Below are positions 42,403-54,400 of a stretch of DNA of 64,000 nt, in pieces; the first letter of the stretch is position 1, and every line of letters starts with the position of its first letter. The notes under the pieces are model-generated. The model saw only the letters and a program-made list of their open reading frames with translations, did not search any database and had not been told where the DNA came from. The position numbers were made by a program, and so were the translations under genes. The DNA is from Omphiscola glabra (Eukaryota; Mollusca; Gastropoda; Lymnaeidae): positions 7,833,793 through 7,897,792 of the forward strand of contig OZ024798.1 of the NCBI GenBank assembly GCA_964017045.1. Reading direction: 5' to 3'.

Positions 42403-45400
42403 GTGAGTTAAATACTAAACTATCTTATTTCGGTCTATCTGTATCTATTACCTTCACAGCTAATGTGAAGAGATATCACCATGATGTCATTTGCGTGTTT
42501 TATCCCTGGTTCCCATAGTAAACCCAGGTTCCGATAGGGTCAAAACCAAGGTTAGGGATACATTTAGGGTTCAGGTTAGGTTTAGGGATATATTTAGGGT
42601 TCAGGTTAGGTTTATGGATAAATTTAGGACATACGTTCTCAGGATGCGGCAAAACTGTAAAAAAAACGCGTCTTCACATTTACCAAATTCATTTTAACCC
42701 ATTCAATACGTCACAATTTTTTAAGGGAACGCAGTAAAAATATGGGACTAAAATTCTATCCGACCTGATGTTTTTAAACTGAAAAGCTCCATTTTGCTAT
42801 TTATCAAAACTATATAATGCTGCACATCAAAATGTAGGTAATTCGATAAGGAATATGTTTCTAGTATAAAAAAGTGATAAAACATTACCCAAAGAAAATT
42901 TTTGGGGGTATTATTGCAGGTTTATGTTCAAAAAATTATTTAAATTTTTTTTTTTTGCCTTACTCACCAGCTCAGAAATCAGGTAACAATTATCCAATCA
43001 AGTTCATATTTTGGTAAATTATGAGAGATGGGCCCCCCGTTTTTTACCATAGCCGCCATCTTGGTTGCCCCGACCCGTGAACTTTTACGTGTTCACGGGT
43101 CGGGACAACCAAGATGGCGGCCATGGAAAAATAAATAACTCATGTTTTTGCTAAAATTACGAATAAAAAGTTTTTAAAAATGAAAAAAATGATCTAAATC
43201 TATCCCTCACCCTAACCTGAACCCTAAATTCCTCCCTAACAGGGTTTTGACCCTCTCCCTAACAGGGTTTTGACCCTCTCCCTAACAGGGTTTTGACCCT
43301 AGAGGGAACCAGCGTTTTGACACTCTCCTTAGCCTAACGTGGCGCTGGGTTTTGACCCTGAAAAGTAGGAAAATTTTAAAAAAAAAAAAAGAAAAGTGGC
43401 CAAAATTAATTATAAAATAAAGAAGTAATGAAAACCCAACTTACATTTTCATGGAATACACTTTTACACACTTTATTTCAGGTTACAACGAAAAGAATAT
43501 CCAAACATTAATGAAACACGAATAAAACACGTGTGGTCATCTTCTTATGAAATGGCAGACGACATAAAATACTAAATCAGCCAACCAATCAAATTTTATC
43601 GTTATATTTAATCAACCAATAAAAATTTAATTAAAAAACATGCCATCGTAATTTAAGGAAAATGTAACTCTAATAAAAAAAATAAGGGGAGTGAATCCAC
43701 GCAAATGACGTTGGGGCTCCATAACTCAGAATCAGCCCATATTTTTTAAAGATGAGTCATATTATATATCCAAAACAACTGGAAATTTTCATTGCAGTAG
43801 CTCTAAAATTTGTCAAATAAGGAATTTTTTTCCCAAGACACTAGTTTTAAATTTCCAACGGATAATTTTTGTCTCTTTGTAATCGGAGGAATATATTCCT
43901 CATCACTTGTTTAGGTACTTTGACAAATTTTTAAAATATTGTCCAATTGCCACAAATGATACATCATTTTAAAGGGCTAGCTATAAGCTTTGCAAAAATG
44001 CCAATTTCATCTTTCTATCTGTTATAGAAATGAAGTTATGATTTTTTTGGTGAATTTTTTAACCCCCCTTATTTATCTTTGTATTTAACGAAAAAAAGTA
44101 GTGACCAACATTCCATATTTCTGCCTTATTTTGTCCACAACTTTTTTATTTTAAAAGATAATGCCACCAGATTTTCTGGAGACATTCTAAATGCAATATA
44201 CAACACAAAGGACAAGAAAACCTTTACATCAAATTAAGTCTTTGTATTTTGGAAAATTTTATTTGAGCGTTTGTTAGAAAAAACATAAACAGAAAAGTTG
44301 GAAAAATCATGATTTTTTAAAGGAAAAAAAAAAAAATTACAAGTACAAGTTTATTTATAATTTAATGAATTATATTCTTGAGTTAAATTTTAAATCAATT
44401 CTTATATTTATTAAAGGTAAGTAGAAGTCTTTTTAAAAATAATTGAATGCATGAGATGTATAAATAAAAACTACTAATATCACCCATAAAACTATTACAA
44501 GCATACCCGTACCGGGGTATGTCATTAAATTTTAAAAGGTAATGGGGATCTTCTGCCTGTCATTTTCCGGGTAGAATGCCATACAGTGACTACTTTGTCT
44601 TGTTGATGAAGCCCATAAATCTCTCCTTCATAAACTTTGTCACCGCCATCTGCATCTAAACGTTCCGCCTAATTGGATATGGAAGGAATTCCAAGTTTTG
44701 CAACAGAAAATTAAAATTTTCTCTTGCCCCCAAAAGAAGCCTAACTGACATTAACAACTAATCATAATTCTGAATCTATACAATTTTTTGTTTCTTTTTA
44801 ATATTATTCAAGTGATGTGTTTGTTAAAATGTATTTCTTTTTTGTTTATTAAATGTATTTAATTAAAAAGATATTAAATATTTGTTAATATAAATGTTAA
44901 CAGATTTCTAATGCATATATATTTGATAATAGTATATTTTTAATATTAGTATTAGTAGCAACTTCTTTCATTGTGTTATTATTCCATTAATTATAATTTA
45001 TAAATACCACTAATAACTTGCTCTATACTACATATTATAATTATATATAAATCAAGGGACAAAACAAGTCCGAAATTCCCCGGACCACATGAACTACAAT
45101 TATTTAAAATTATTTAATTTATTAGGTTGTATTAATTTCTCATAATGTTTTAAAATGGTTTCCCCTTTATTAACTGGTTAGACTTCCACAGATTATTAAA
45201 GATGAACTATAATGAAAATACTAAAATGTACTAAAATTAAATTGGTAACAAGAACCATTTCCGACAACCCACTTTTTTTGTGAGGGGGGGGGGGGGGGGG
45301 TGACTCGGGTGACTACTAACAATTTTATTTTCTTACACCTCACAGTCCGAAGGGCATAACTTTTGTTCGTTATTGCTATTATTAATGAAGTAAGGTTATT

Positions 45401-48400
45401 AAAATTTGTGAATAAATGAGGCAGTAGTTGAGTTAAACACTACATTAAAAAATAATAAGCAATTAACGTACATACCGATGTAAACAATTAAATGCGTTAC
45501 TATTCACGAACTAAATGCAGCAATTACGGTATCCCCGTGTTTGGAAAAATATGCGCTTTACGTCACCGATAATTTAAGTACTATTGTTAGCAAACTGTGA
45601 CGTAAAACACAAAAAAACGAGATAATCACCGAGACGAATGTTAAAATGGCAGCACAAGTTTTGCGTTATTTTTCGTTATGCGCAGACCGCATGCGCGTGA
45701 GACCTTCGATATCCCTAACTTGTTTCATCAAGTTTCATCACTACGTACACCGCAGCGGTGTACCTAGCAAAACCATGGACTTTGGCTTGCGTACACCGCG
45801 GCGGTAAAAGCAGCAAAACCTTGGTCTTTCAATCAGTCTTTAACTATATGCATGCGGTTCTTGTAAAATTAATGTTAAACTCTTAAAAACTATTTATTAA
45901 AAAATTATTTAATACCTGCAAGATTAAACAAGTAGAACTGATATTTTGATTGTGCGCATGGGCTTGAGCCCTGCTTGAATGCAAGGGAACAACGTTCCTG
46001 TAAAACTGTTTTTTTTTTTTTTTAAATGGGTAATATACATTTTTGTGTGTTCTATTTTGGGGGTTGGGAGGAAGATATTTGGGTAAGTTCCACACTTTTG
46101 TAAAGAGCAAGCATTTCTTAGTATTTTATTGGTCGTATCTGGCCTCTTCGTAAGTGAAACGCATTTACCTAACCTGTGGCGTACCCCCCACAAATATTAT
46201 GATTGCACAGATTTGTAGGTTAAAGTTGGCTTTAACAGATGTATTTGAGTGTCAGAAATTCCAGATAATTATTAAATGTACGTTCTTTGATTTATTTATT
46301 TGAGTACTTATATAGCCCTCATTTCCATGCTATATGTTAACATGCTCACTGGGCTCCGATGTCCTAAAATGTCCTGTCAAGAAATTACACACTGTTAAAC
46401 AACTGAGTTTGTTTTGAGTGAAAAAAGTTCAGCTTCTAAACAGTCCAAGAAACTTTCAGATCCAAAAATATCCAACTATCCAAATGAACATAATAAATTA
46501 AATATAATATAGTCTTTTAGGAGTTCACAGGTCGTGGCAATCAAGATCTCGGTCGTGTTAACCCATTCAATCCCATAGCGGCCGAATCCGGCCAGTACTG
46601 ATTCAATCCCACTACGGCCAAATCCGGCCACTCAATCCTTTGTTTACATGTTGCTAAAAAGAAAGTGGAACTCGCTAGAAACGAGACCAAGGGAGATTAC
46701 TCATTAAAAAATATTTGTATTTATTGGGTGAGGAGTATTCATTATTTTAAAAGCAGATTTTTTATTTTAGTGTTATGATCGTTTGTATTCAAATACTTCG
46801 TCGAAAATTGACTTTTAGGAATTTACACAAGAAAAGCATTAGGAAATAATGTTACACAACACATACAGCAACCATTTATGGATGCAAATCAATTTATTTC
46901 ATATGATTATACTGTTAAATAGATTTGTTTAATTTTTTTTTCAAGGTTGGAGTTGCTCCCCTTTGGTTGGGGTTTCCAGTTATAAAATTTCTGAGCGCTC
47001 TGGATTGAATGGGTTAAAATAAAATAACTAGAGTCTGCTAAAATAAGGAATAAAACGTTAAAATTCAATGAAGAAATAGGTATAGATGTATCCCTAAACC
47101 TAACCTGAACCCTAAGCCTAAATCTAGGTACTTCGGTAAAGCAAAGGAGACTACTAAAAAGTGAGCATGGGAAATGGGCGTCGAGTTTTATAATTTTTTT
47201 ATGTTTGTGCTATTTCATTCATATAATAATTACTATATCTCACAATTGTGTTCCTTTTCCTGTCTTTCGCTTTGGAGGACATCTTGGCCTACATTTTAAT
47301 AAATATCTTTTTTATTTACAATCAGTCAATATTTGAGAAAATCCTTGGTGAATACAAGGCAACTTTCATCTTTAAGAAGTTCAAAATATGTCATTTTCAT
47401 ATTAAACAGGCATCTCGGGCATACCAAATTTCAAAGCGCCATGTCTTTTACGAGAGACGCCATGTTTCTTTGCATGAGTAGTGTACTATGTAGGTCGCAT
47501 TACCCAAATTCACTAGGGTGTGACCACGTCCCCTTTTTAATGGCGGAAGATGCCAACACTTGACAAATATGCAATTATTATCACTATTTGCATCAAAATA
47601 TTTGGAAAGCTTATGTTTTAAAGTGAATTTAGAAGGCATTTAAACAAGAATATCTTACTTGAGGTTTAAAAACCTGGTAGAGTCTATATTATAAATGATC
47701 ATAATTTGCAGTGTGCAAAACTTTGTCCTCGGCAACCATTCACAATCACTTGCATAATGGCTATACCATAATACTATTTTTGTGCAAAAACTATAATTAA
47801 ACCATTGGTCAGTGAAAGCTTATAATTATTCATGTGCCAAAGTTGAAAGTTTAAAATAAGTCAACTCTAAACAGTATTATAGTAATGAGGGGATGCGTTG
47901 CCCTATATAAACTATATATTCATTGCGCATGACGTGATCAACAGAATGAGGTCACAAGATGTGGAGGTTTCGTCCATAGTAAAAAATACCAAACAAACTC
48001 ATACTTTAAAAATTCGTAGCTCAAAAAGTACTAAAGCTAAAAAGTTTATTCTGGTTTCATTATTTTATTTGAAATTTGCTCTAAATGTTATTTAAATTTT
48101 TTTTTTTTAAAAACTGAAGTACCTATCTAAACCTAACATGAACTGAGACCTAAAATAAGCTAGCCCTAAAGCCTCAAGTAAAAAAAACTATAAAAATGAA
48201 AAAAAACAAACATAAAAATAATTGTAAAATAAATATATAATGAAACCACATCTTACAGTTTCCATAGAATACACTTTTACACACTTTCTTTCAGGTTCCA
48301 ACAAAAAGAATATCCAGAAAAGGAATAAAATACCATGCGGTCCATGCACAATCCATTTTCAAATATGGCGTAAAATATTATAAGTACCCAACCAATGAAA

Positions 48401-51400
48401 TTTTAAAATTTTAATAAATCAACATAATATTTTAATACAAAACATAACATCATCATTAGTAACAAAAAACAAGGGGTGTGTGTCCAAAACAGGAACTTAA
48501 CAAAAACACGTATATGATGTCATGGCATGTCCTCTTTTATTTATAATATTTATTTATAATATGGACAGATTTTTAAAGCTCGAATTTAAAATATTTCAGT
48601 TTAAATGTCTTCAAAATGCATTCTGAAACACAAGTTATCAAATATTTTGATGCATATACTTCATACAGTGGTCGTAATTGAATATTTCCTAAGCTTAGTA
48701 TTTGCGTCTTCTGCCATTTAAAAGGGGGCGTGGTCACAAATCTAAAATGGCCTGTGCAACCTTTTTATAATGAGGTCTACATTGAGGTGATTTGCTAAAA
48801 TGTTTTATGAGCTATGGCAATGAAATTTCGAATTTTACCAAGCCTACAGCGTCAATTATACCGGTATGTACTTTGTAGTCTATATGAGGCAATGCGTGAC
48901 CTTGTTTCTAAATTACTGTTTGGGGTCTACTTATTTTGAACTTTCAACTTTGACACATGACTAACAATTAAAGCTTACCTTGACCAATAGTTTGATAGTT
49001 TTTGCACACAGCAAACTCTTATGAATGGACCTCTGAGCAAGATCTACACCAATAAGGCATAGCCATTATGCAAGTGACTGTGAATGGCAGCCCATGACAA
49101 TGTTTTGCACACAGCACATTATGATAATTTATAATATGGGCTCTACTGGGGTTACTCAAATTAAAACATATTTGTTTTATGACAATGGATATTGTTTTAA
49201 GAATTGATATACAACATAAAACTATGATATACTGGTCAAAAATAAGATTTAGGGAATAAAACCATTGAGATGCATGTGTAAGCTATACACTAAGGATATT
49301 AAATAATAATATTGGAACGCTAAGTAGTGCTTTTGAAATTGTTGAGCAGTTTTTGGAAAAATAATTCATCATCATGTCCCTTAGTCCCTGGGCCGTTGGA
49401 TGCCACAGATGACATGAAAACTATCCGTCTCCATTCCTCTCGGTCTTCTGTGCATAGAATCGCCTAGTTTTAATCCCGTCCACTCTTTGATGTTATCTTC
49501 CCATCTTTTCTCTGTCTTCCTCTTCTTCTTCTTCTTCCTCCTCTAGTTGTGCCCTGCATGATTTCTTTGGCGAGCCCTTGTTTTCTGGTCACGTGGCCAT
49601 ACCACTCAAGTTTGCGCTTTTTTACAGACACCAGGAGGTCATCATACTGCCCAATTGCTTGACGAATCTTTTCTTTCACTTGTTCTTTGGTGATATGGTC
49701 TCTATAGCAGATGCCAAGAATGCCTCTGAAAGATCTCATCTCCATCGCCTTTATTATTCTTTCAAGTTCTGCTGTTAATGTCTAGGACTCGCATGCATAT
49801 TAGAAAATTGAGAGGATTAATGAACGCATCAGCCGGATTTTGGTGCTGGGGGCTATATTTTTGTTGTTACATATTTTCTTTAGCCTCTTTAGTGCTGCTG
49901 TTGTCTGCGCAATCCTGGCCATCAATTCAGGCTTGGGGCCTTCTTCCAAGACTATTGCTCCGAGGTACTTGAAGCTGCCAAATGTCTCTAATCTTTCCTC
50001 CCCGACCTATTTCAGTGGCGATGCCAGTGGTGCTATTCTTCATTTTTGTCTTTTCTGCACTGATTTTCATGCCAAAGGACGATGAAGTCTTGTCGAGACG
50101 CTTTACTAGTTTGGCTAGCTCTTCTTCGCTTCCATCCATTCCGTCTATGTCATCCGCAAAGCGTAGGTTGGTGATTGTTCTGCCACCAATGCTGAATGTC
50201 CCTACATGCGCTTCCAGTGCATCTGACATAATTCTCTCCAAGAAGATGTTGAACAGGGTGGGGGAGAGCAAGAAGCCTTGTCGTACTCCAACTGTGGTCT
50301 TGAACCATTCTCCGATGTTACTGTTGAAGAAGACTGCACTGGTGGCCTTATCATAGAGCAGCGGTTCTCAACCTGTGGGTCACGACCCCGTTGGGGGTCG
50401 AATGACCCATTCCCAGGGGTCGCCTAAGACAATCGGGAAACCCATATACTCTATACAGTTATGAAGAGCAACGTGGTTGTGGGTCGGCACAACATGAGGA
50501 ACTGTATTAATGGGTCGCGGCATTAGGAAGGTTGAGAACCACTGTCATAGAGGGTACATATCATTCTGGTTAGGTTTGTGTTGATGTTGTAGTGCCTCAT
50601 GGTTAATGACAACAGCCTAAGAATTAAACTTTAGGAAACATTTGTCTATGTTAAAAGTATGGCACGACTGTCAGTCTCCAGTAAACTGTTTCTGGTCTTG
50701 ATCAAAAGTGTTAATGCATTTATGGCAAGGGTGGGCAAACTTTTTGTGGCGGGGGGGGGGGGGGGGCTGCATATATATATATATTATGTCCACTTTGTTT
50801 ACAGCAACCTATCAGTTATTATGAATTATTTATAGGTTATTAAATATTATAAATAATCAGTTATTGAAATCATACATTATATTTTACAATATGGACTAAA
50901 ACTTTAACTAATTTGTTAACAAGATTTTAATTTTTTTTATTAAAATAATAATTTATTTTTTTTGCATTATCTGTCAGTGGCTTTAGGTTAGACACAATCC
51001 CACTACATTGTCACTAGTTGTTCATTTCTAATGAGATGTATGTAACTGCTTGATCTTTTTGACAATGTTCTTGAAGTCTGGAGCAAGTTTACTTGTTGAA
51101 ATTCGCAAGACAGCATGCAAGTTGCAGTGCGACAATAAAGACCTATTCTTCGATTTGTTCATCTTCAAGCAAGAAAATGCTTGTTTGTAAATGTTATTCC
51201 AAACAATGATAAAAGTTGAGCTGCAAAGTTTTTCAAGTTGGGTAATGATTCTTCTGATAAAGAAACATAGAAATCCAGCAAACCATGTGACTTGAATTCT
51301 GCATGTCCTCTGGCTGTATCAGCTTCTGCACTAAAAGGGGAACTGAGAATGTTGAAATGTGGCTCTAAGTTCTTGGAATCTACTTCTGAATTTCTTCAGT

Positions 51401-54400
51401 CAATGCATCTAATTGGACTTTGTACTTTCATTTTCATCAGAAATGGTTTCTTGTTTCAGCAAAGGGAAGTGACAAAACCTATTTTCACTTTCTTGTCTGG
51501 AGAACAGTAAGACTTTTGCTTGCCTGATATGATTTTACATGTACATATAGTTCATATGGAAACATTAAGTCTAACTTCCACTCTTTATTGACGTTGTTCG
51601 TACCTTTTGAAAGTTACATTCAATGCCCTTCATCTCTAGGAGCATCACCATTTCTTTTCTGAGGTCCCAAACTTGCCTCTACACCCTGCCGAGACTCAGC
51701 CATCGAACACTGGTGTGGTATAAGACATTAGAATGTTCAGTTTCCAAATTGTCAAGTAATGCCTTGAACTGTCTGAGATTAAGTCCTCTTTATCTGATAA
51801 CTGGGTCAATAACATGCTCGTTATTCAACACTTGTTTAACACTTGACATCTTGTTCCAAACCAACCCAGTTTTTTCAATACTGTTAATAACGGCATTGAA
51901 TGTATCATGGCCTGTGGTTGTGTCTTTGAGTGACTAAACACTCGGTAACTCTTCAGAAAGTTTGAAAGAAGTGTTTATTCCAAGTATAAATATTATTAAA
52001 AAATATTTTTTCAATTTATTGATCATTTTGCTCCTGGTTTGAATTCAGAGTTTGCCTTCTCTTAGATGAGTTGTCTTCCAAAGCTAACTGGTCCCATCCA
52101 CCCAGGCAGCTTGGGATATTGGCTTTGGTGGGGAATGAACTTCTTCAGCTATTTGGATTGAGTCAATTTAGACCGCTTGGCCACCCAATAGGGCAGTATC
52201 ATGTACTTCGGTAGTCTCATTCATTGCAAGATAGTACCACAAAAATTGTTGTATCTTGAAGTTTATGCGTCAAATTGTCACTTATCTTGTCATTATGTCT
52301 GACCGCAGTTCTCCTTGATAAAGTTCAAATTGGTTTGATTTTTTTGTTCTGAACATGTTCGATGCTTCTAGCCACCATTCCTTGATGAACTCCCCATGAG
52401 AAAATTGCTTGTTCTGTTTTACAATTCTGTGTGACAGCACAAGACTAGTTTCTGTTGCAGCATCTTAAATCGAAGACTGTTACGTGAAAACAGTTTGCTA
52501 TTTCTCCAAATTTTGCACCAGCTCCAGGCATTGCCTTTCCCTCTCTTTGGTTGTTAAATTGTATCTGAAATCAGAATGTTTTATTTGATTAAGGTCTTTT
52601 TAAATTGTATGCCTTGAAGACTGCCACTAACTCACGATTTGCTACAACTTTTATGAAACGGTTCTTAGTTGCTCATTCCTCATTAAAAACAAGGCACCCA
52701 TCTTCAATCTTATGTTTTGTAGTGACACACATAGTTTTAATAAAAGTATTACAGCTGGAATTTTACAAAACTTTAAAGATGATATGAAACAAAACCTACT
52801 TCTGGCTGCGTGAAAATAAAATATTTGGAAAAATTAGTAGTAAAATCTGAATAGATTTCAGAAATATATCAAGACTTTACAACAAATAAATTAATTTGTA
52901 CATTGTAAACGTGGAAATAATTTATAACTGCTAAGTTTTAAATGTAATATTTCTTGCAAAATTTTATTTATCTGTTTTTCATAATAAATATTTCTATGTA
53001 TTAAAATTGATTGATTCAGATTTTAGCATTACATTACGAAGGTCAAGGACTGTTTACTAAAGGGCTGCACCTATAGGTACACGGGTACAGTACCAGAATT
53101 GAGAGGTTGGGATTAAAAAACGATTTAAAATGACATCCGAATAGCATTAGTCAAAATGGACCCGGACACGCAGCGCCACCATTCGCACCTATGGTACCAT
53201 TAGACTCAATGCTATTCGGATGTCAATTGTGGTAGTTGATTTTAGTAAACTGAAGAATTAACATTTCAAACGTATAGTACATTCAATTATCTTTCATTTG
53301 ATACCTCATTTGGTCTTACAAACCCAACAATAATATTTTTAATCGTTTTTAATCCCAACCTCTCAATTCTGGTACCCGTGTACCTATAGCCACTTGGTTA
53401 CAAAAATAGAAAATGAGAAGGAAATTTTATTTAAAAAATGTTAAATAGCGGTACATGAAATTCTCTAATTTTAAACAAAATAACTTGGAGTATAGAGTTG
53501 AAAGTTCATTAAATTTTTTAAATAGTTATCTCTCTACTTGAATTTCCATCTTATGTGCGGATGGATTGTTATATTTTTCTTTTGTGTTGCTGTGTTCACC
53601 TGGTGATTGGCTTGAAAACTGGATCAATGGAGGCTAATGACAATCACTCAAATTATTGTGGTCTGCTTTGCAGTTGAGTGAGTGGTTGTTATTTAAAAAG
53701 TTTCACGCCTAGGTAAAGAGTTAAGTCACTTCAACCTGGAATTTTGTAAGCATTCAATGTTTATAAAAGTAAATTATTCTACATTTGTAGATAATTTAAA
53801 GATAGCAATTTTAATTCTAAAAAGTAATGTGGAAATTAATATATATATATATTTTTGTTGAAAATATACTTTCTTTCAAGTCAAGTTAAAACGCACTCAA
53901 AAGTAGAAAATAATTTACAACTTCTTACAATGTGTGCAGAAAATATATTAAAAAATTAATATTAAGTAACATTTATTGAGAACCCTTTTGATATGTTGTG
54001 TGTCTTTTTAGTATATTTGTAAAAATAATTTTCATTAGAATTCAAGGCACATACGTATGTACAATAATACACGGAAATTCCCCCTGCATAAGATATGATT
54101 TTTTTTATCTATCAGCTATGCAAGAAACTGCTATGAAGGCTGATTAGAATTAATGTGTTACAAATTTTATATCTCAAAGTGGTTTGAGGAAAAAATTATA
54201 TAAACTATATTATGTTTGGCAGTAATTTAATTATGTAGTTTATGCAAATCATAGTCTTTGGCACACTAATGCTTATTGAAATTATTATTTTTGGTTATCA
54301 CTAAAGGATGTCAGCACAGACTATGCATATTTTTCACCTCTCCCATTTTCCTCATTTGGCTTATCCACCCCCATTTTGGGGACATCCAGAAGCAAACAAC

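Larger units (their letters stand above)
42480..43710. mobile_element. Large foldback with telomere-like arms in DBHS intron 1
   Basis: The left outer part (GATGTCATTTGCGTG, near 42483) inverts to CACGCAAATGACGT near 43698. Inside, the left arm has TTTAGGGTTCAGGTTAGG repeated twice (42563-42612) and the right arm has CCTAACCTGAACCCTAAA (43211). A GC-rich hairpin (43047-43126) lies near the centre. Arms are imperfect and the right one carries extra 23-bp repeats. No coding frame. Confidence 0.65.
50726..52560 (-). pseudogene. hAT transposase fossil (EPM2AIP1/GTF2IRD2-like), minus strand
   Basis: The right part encodes [20 protein letters not shown] (near 52430) and [11 protein letters not shown]; the left part encodes [20 protein letters not shown] and [13 protein letters not shown] (51790-51690), then [14 protein letters not shown]. 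These are standard blocks of this hAT group. CAAGGGTGGGCAAACT at 50726 resembles a hAT terminus and may be its end. A SINE interrupts it at 52031-52192. Numerous stops. Confidence 0.75.

Noticed and set aside
42694..42720. TTAACCCATTCAAT, piggyBac-MITE-like end
   Set aside because: No right end found nearby; recorded only as a lone end related to 46558-47017.
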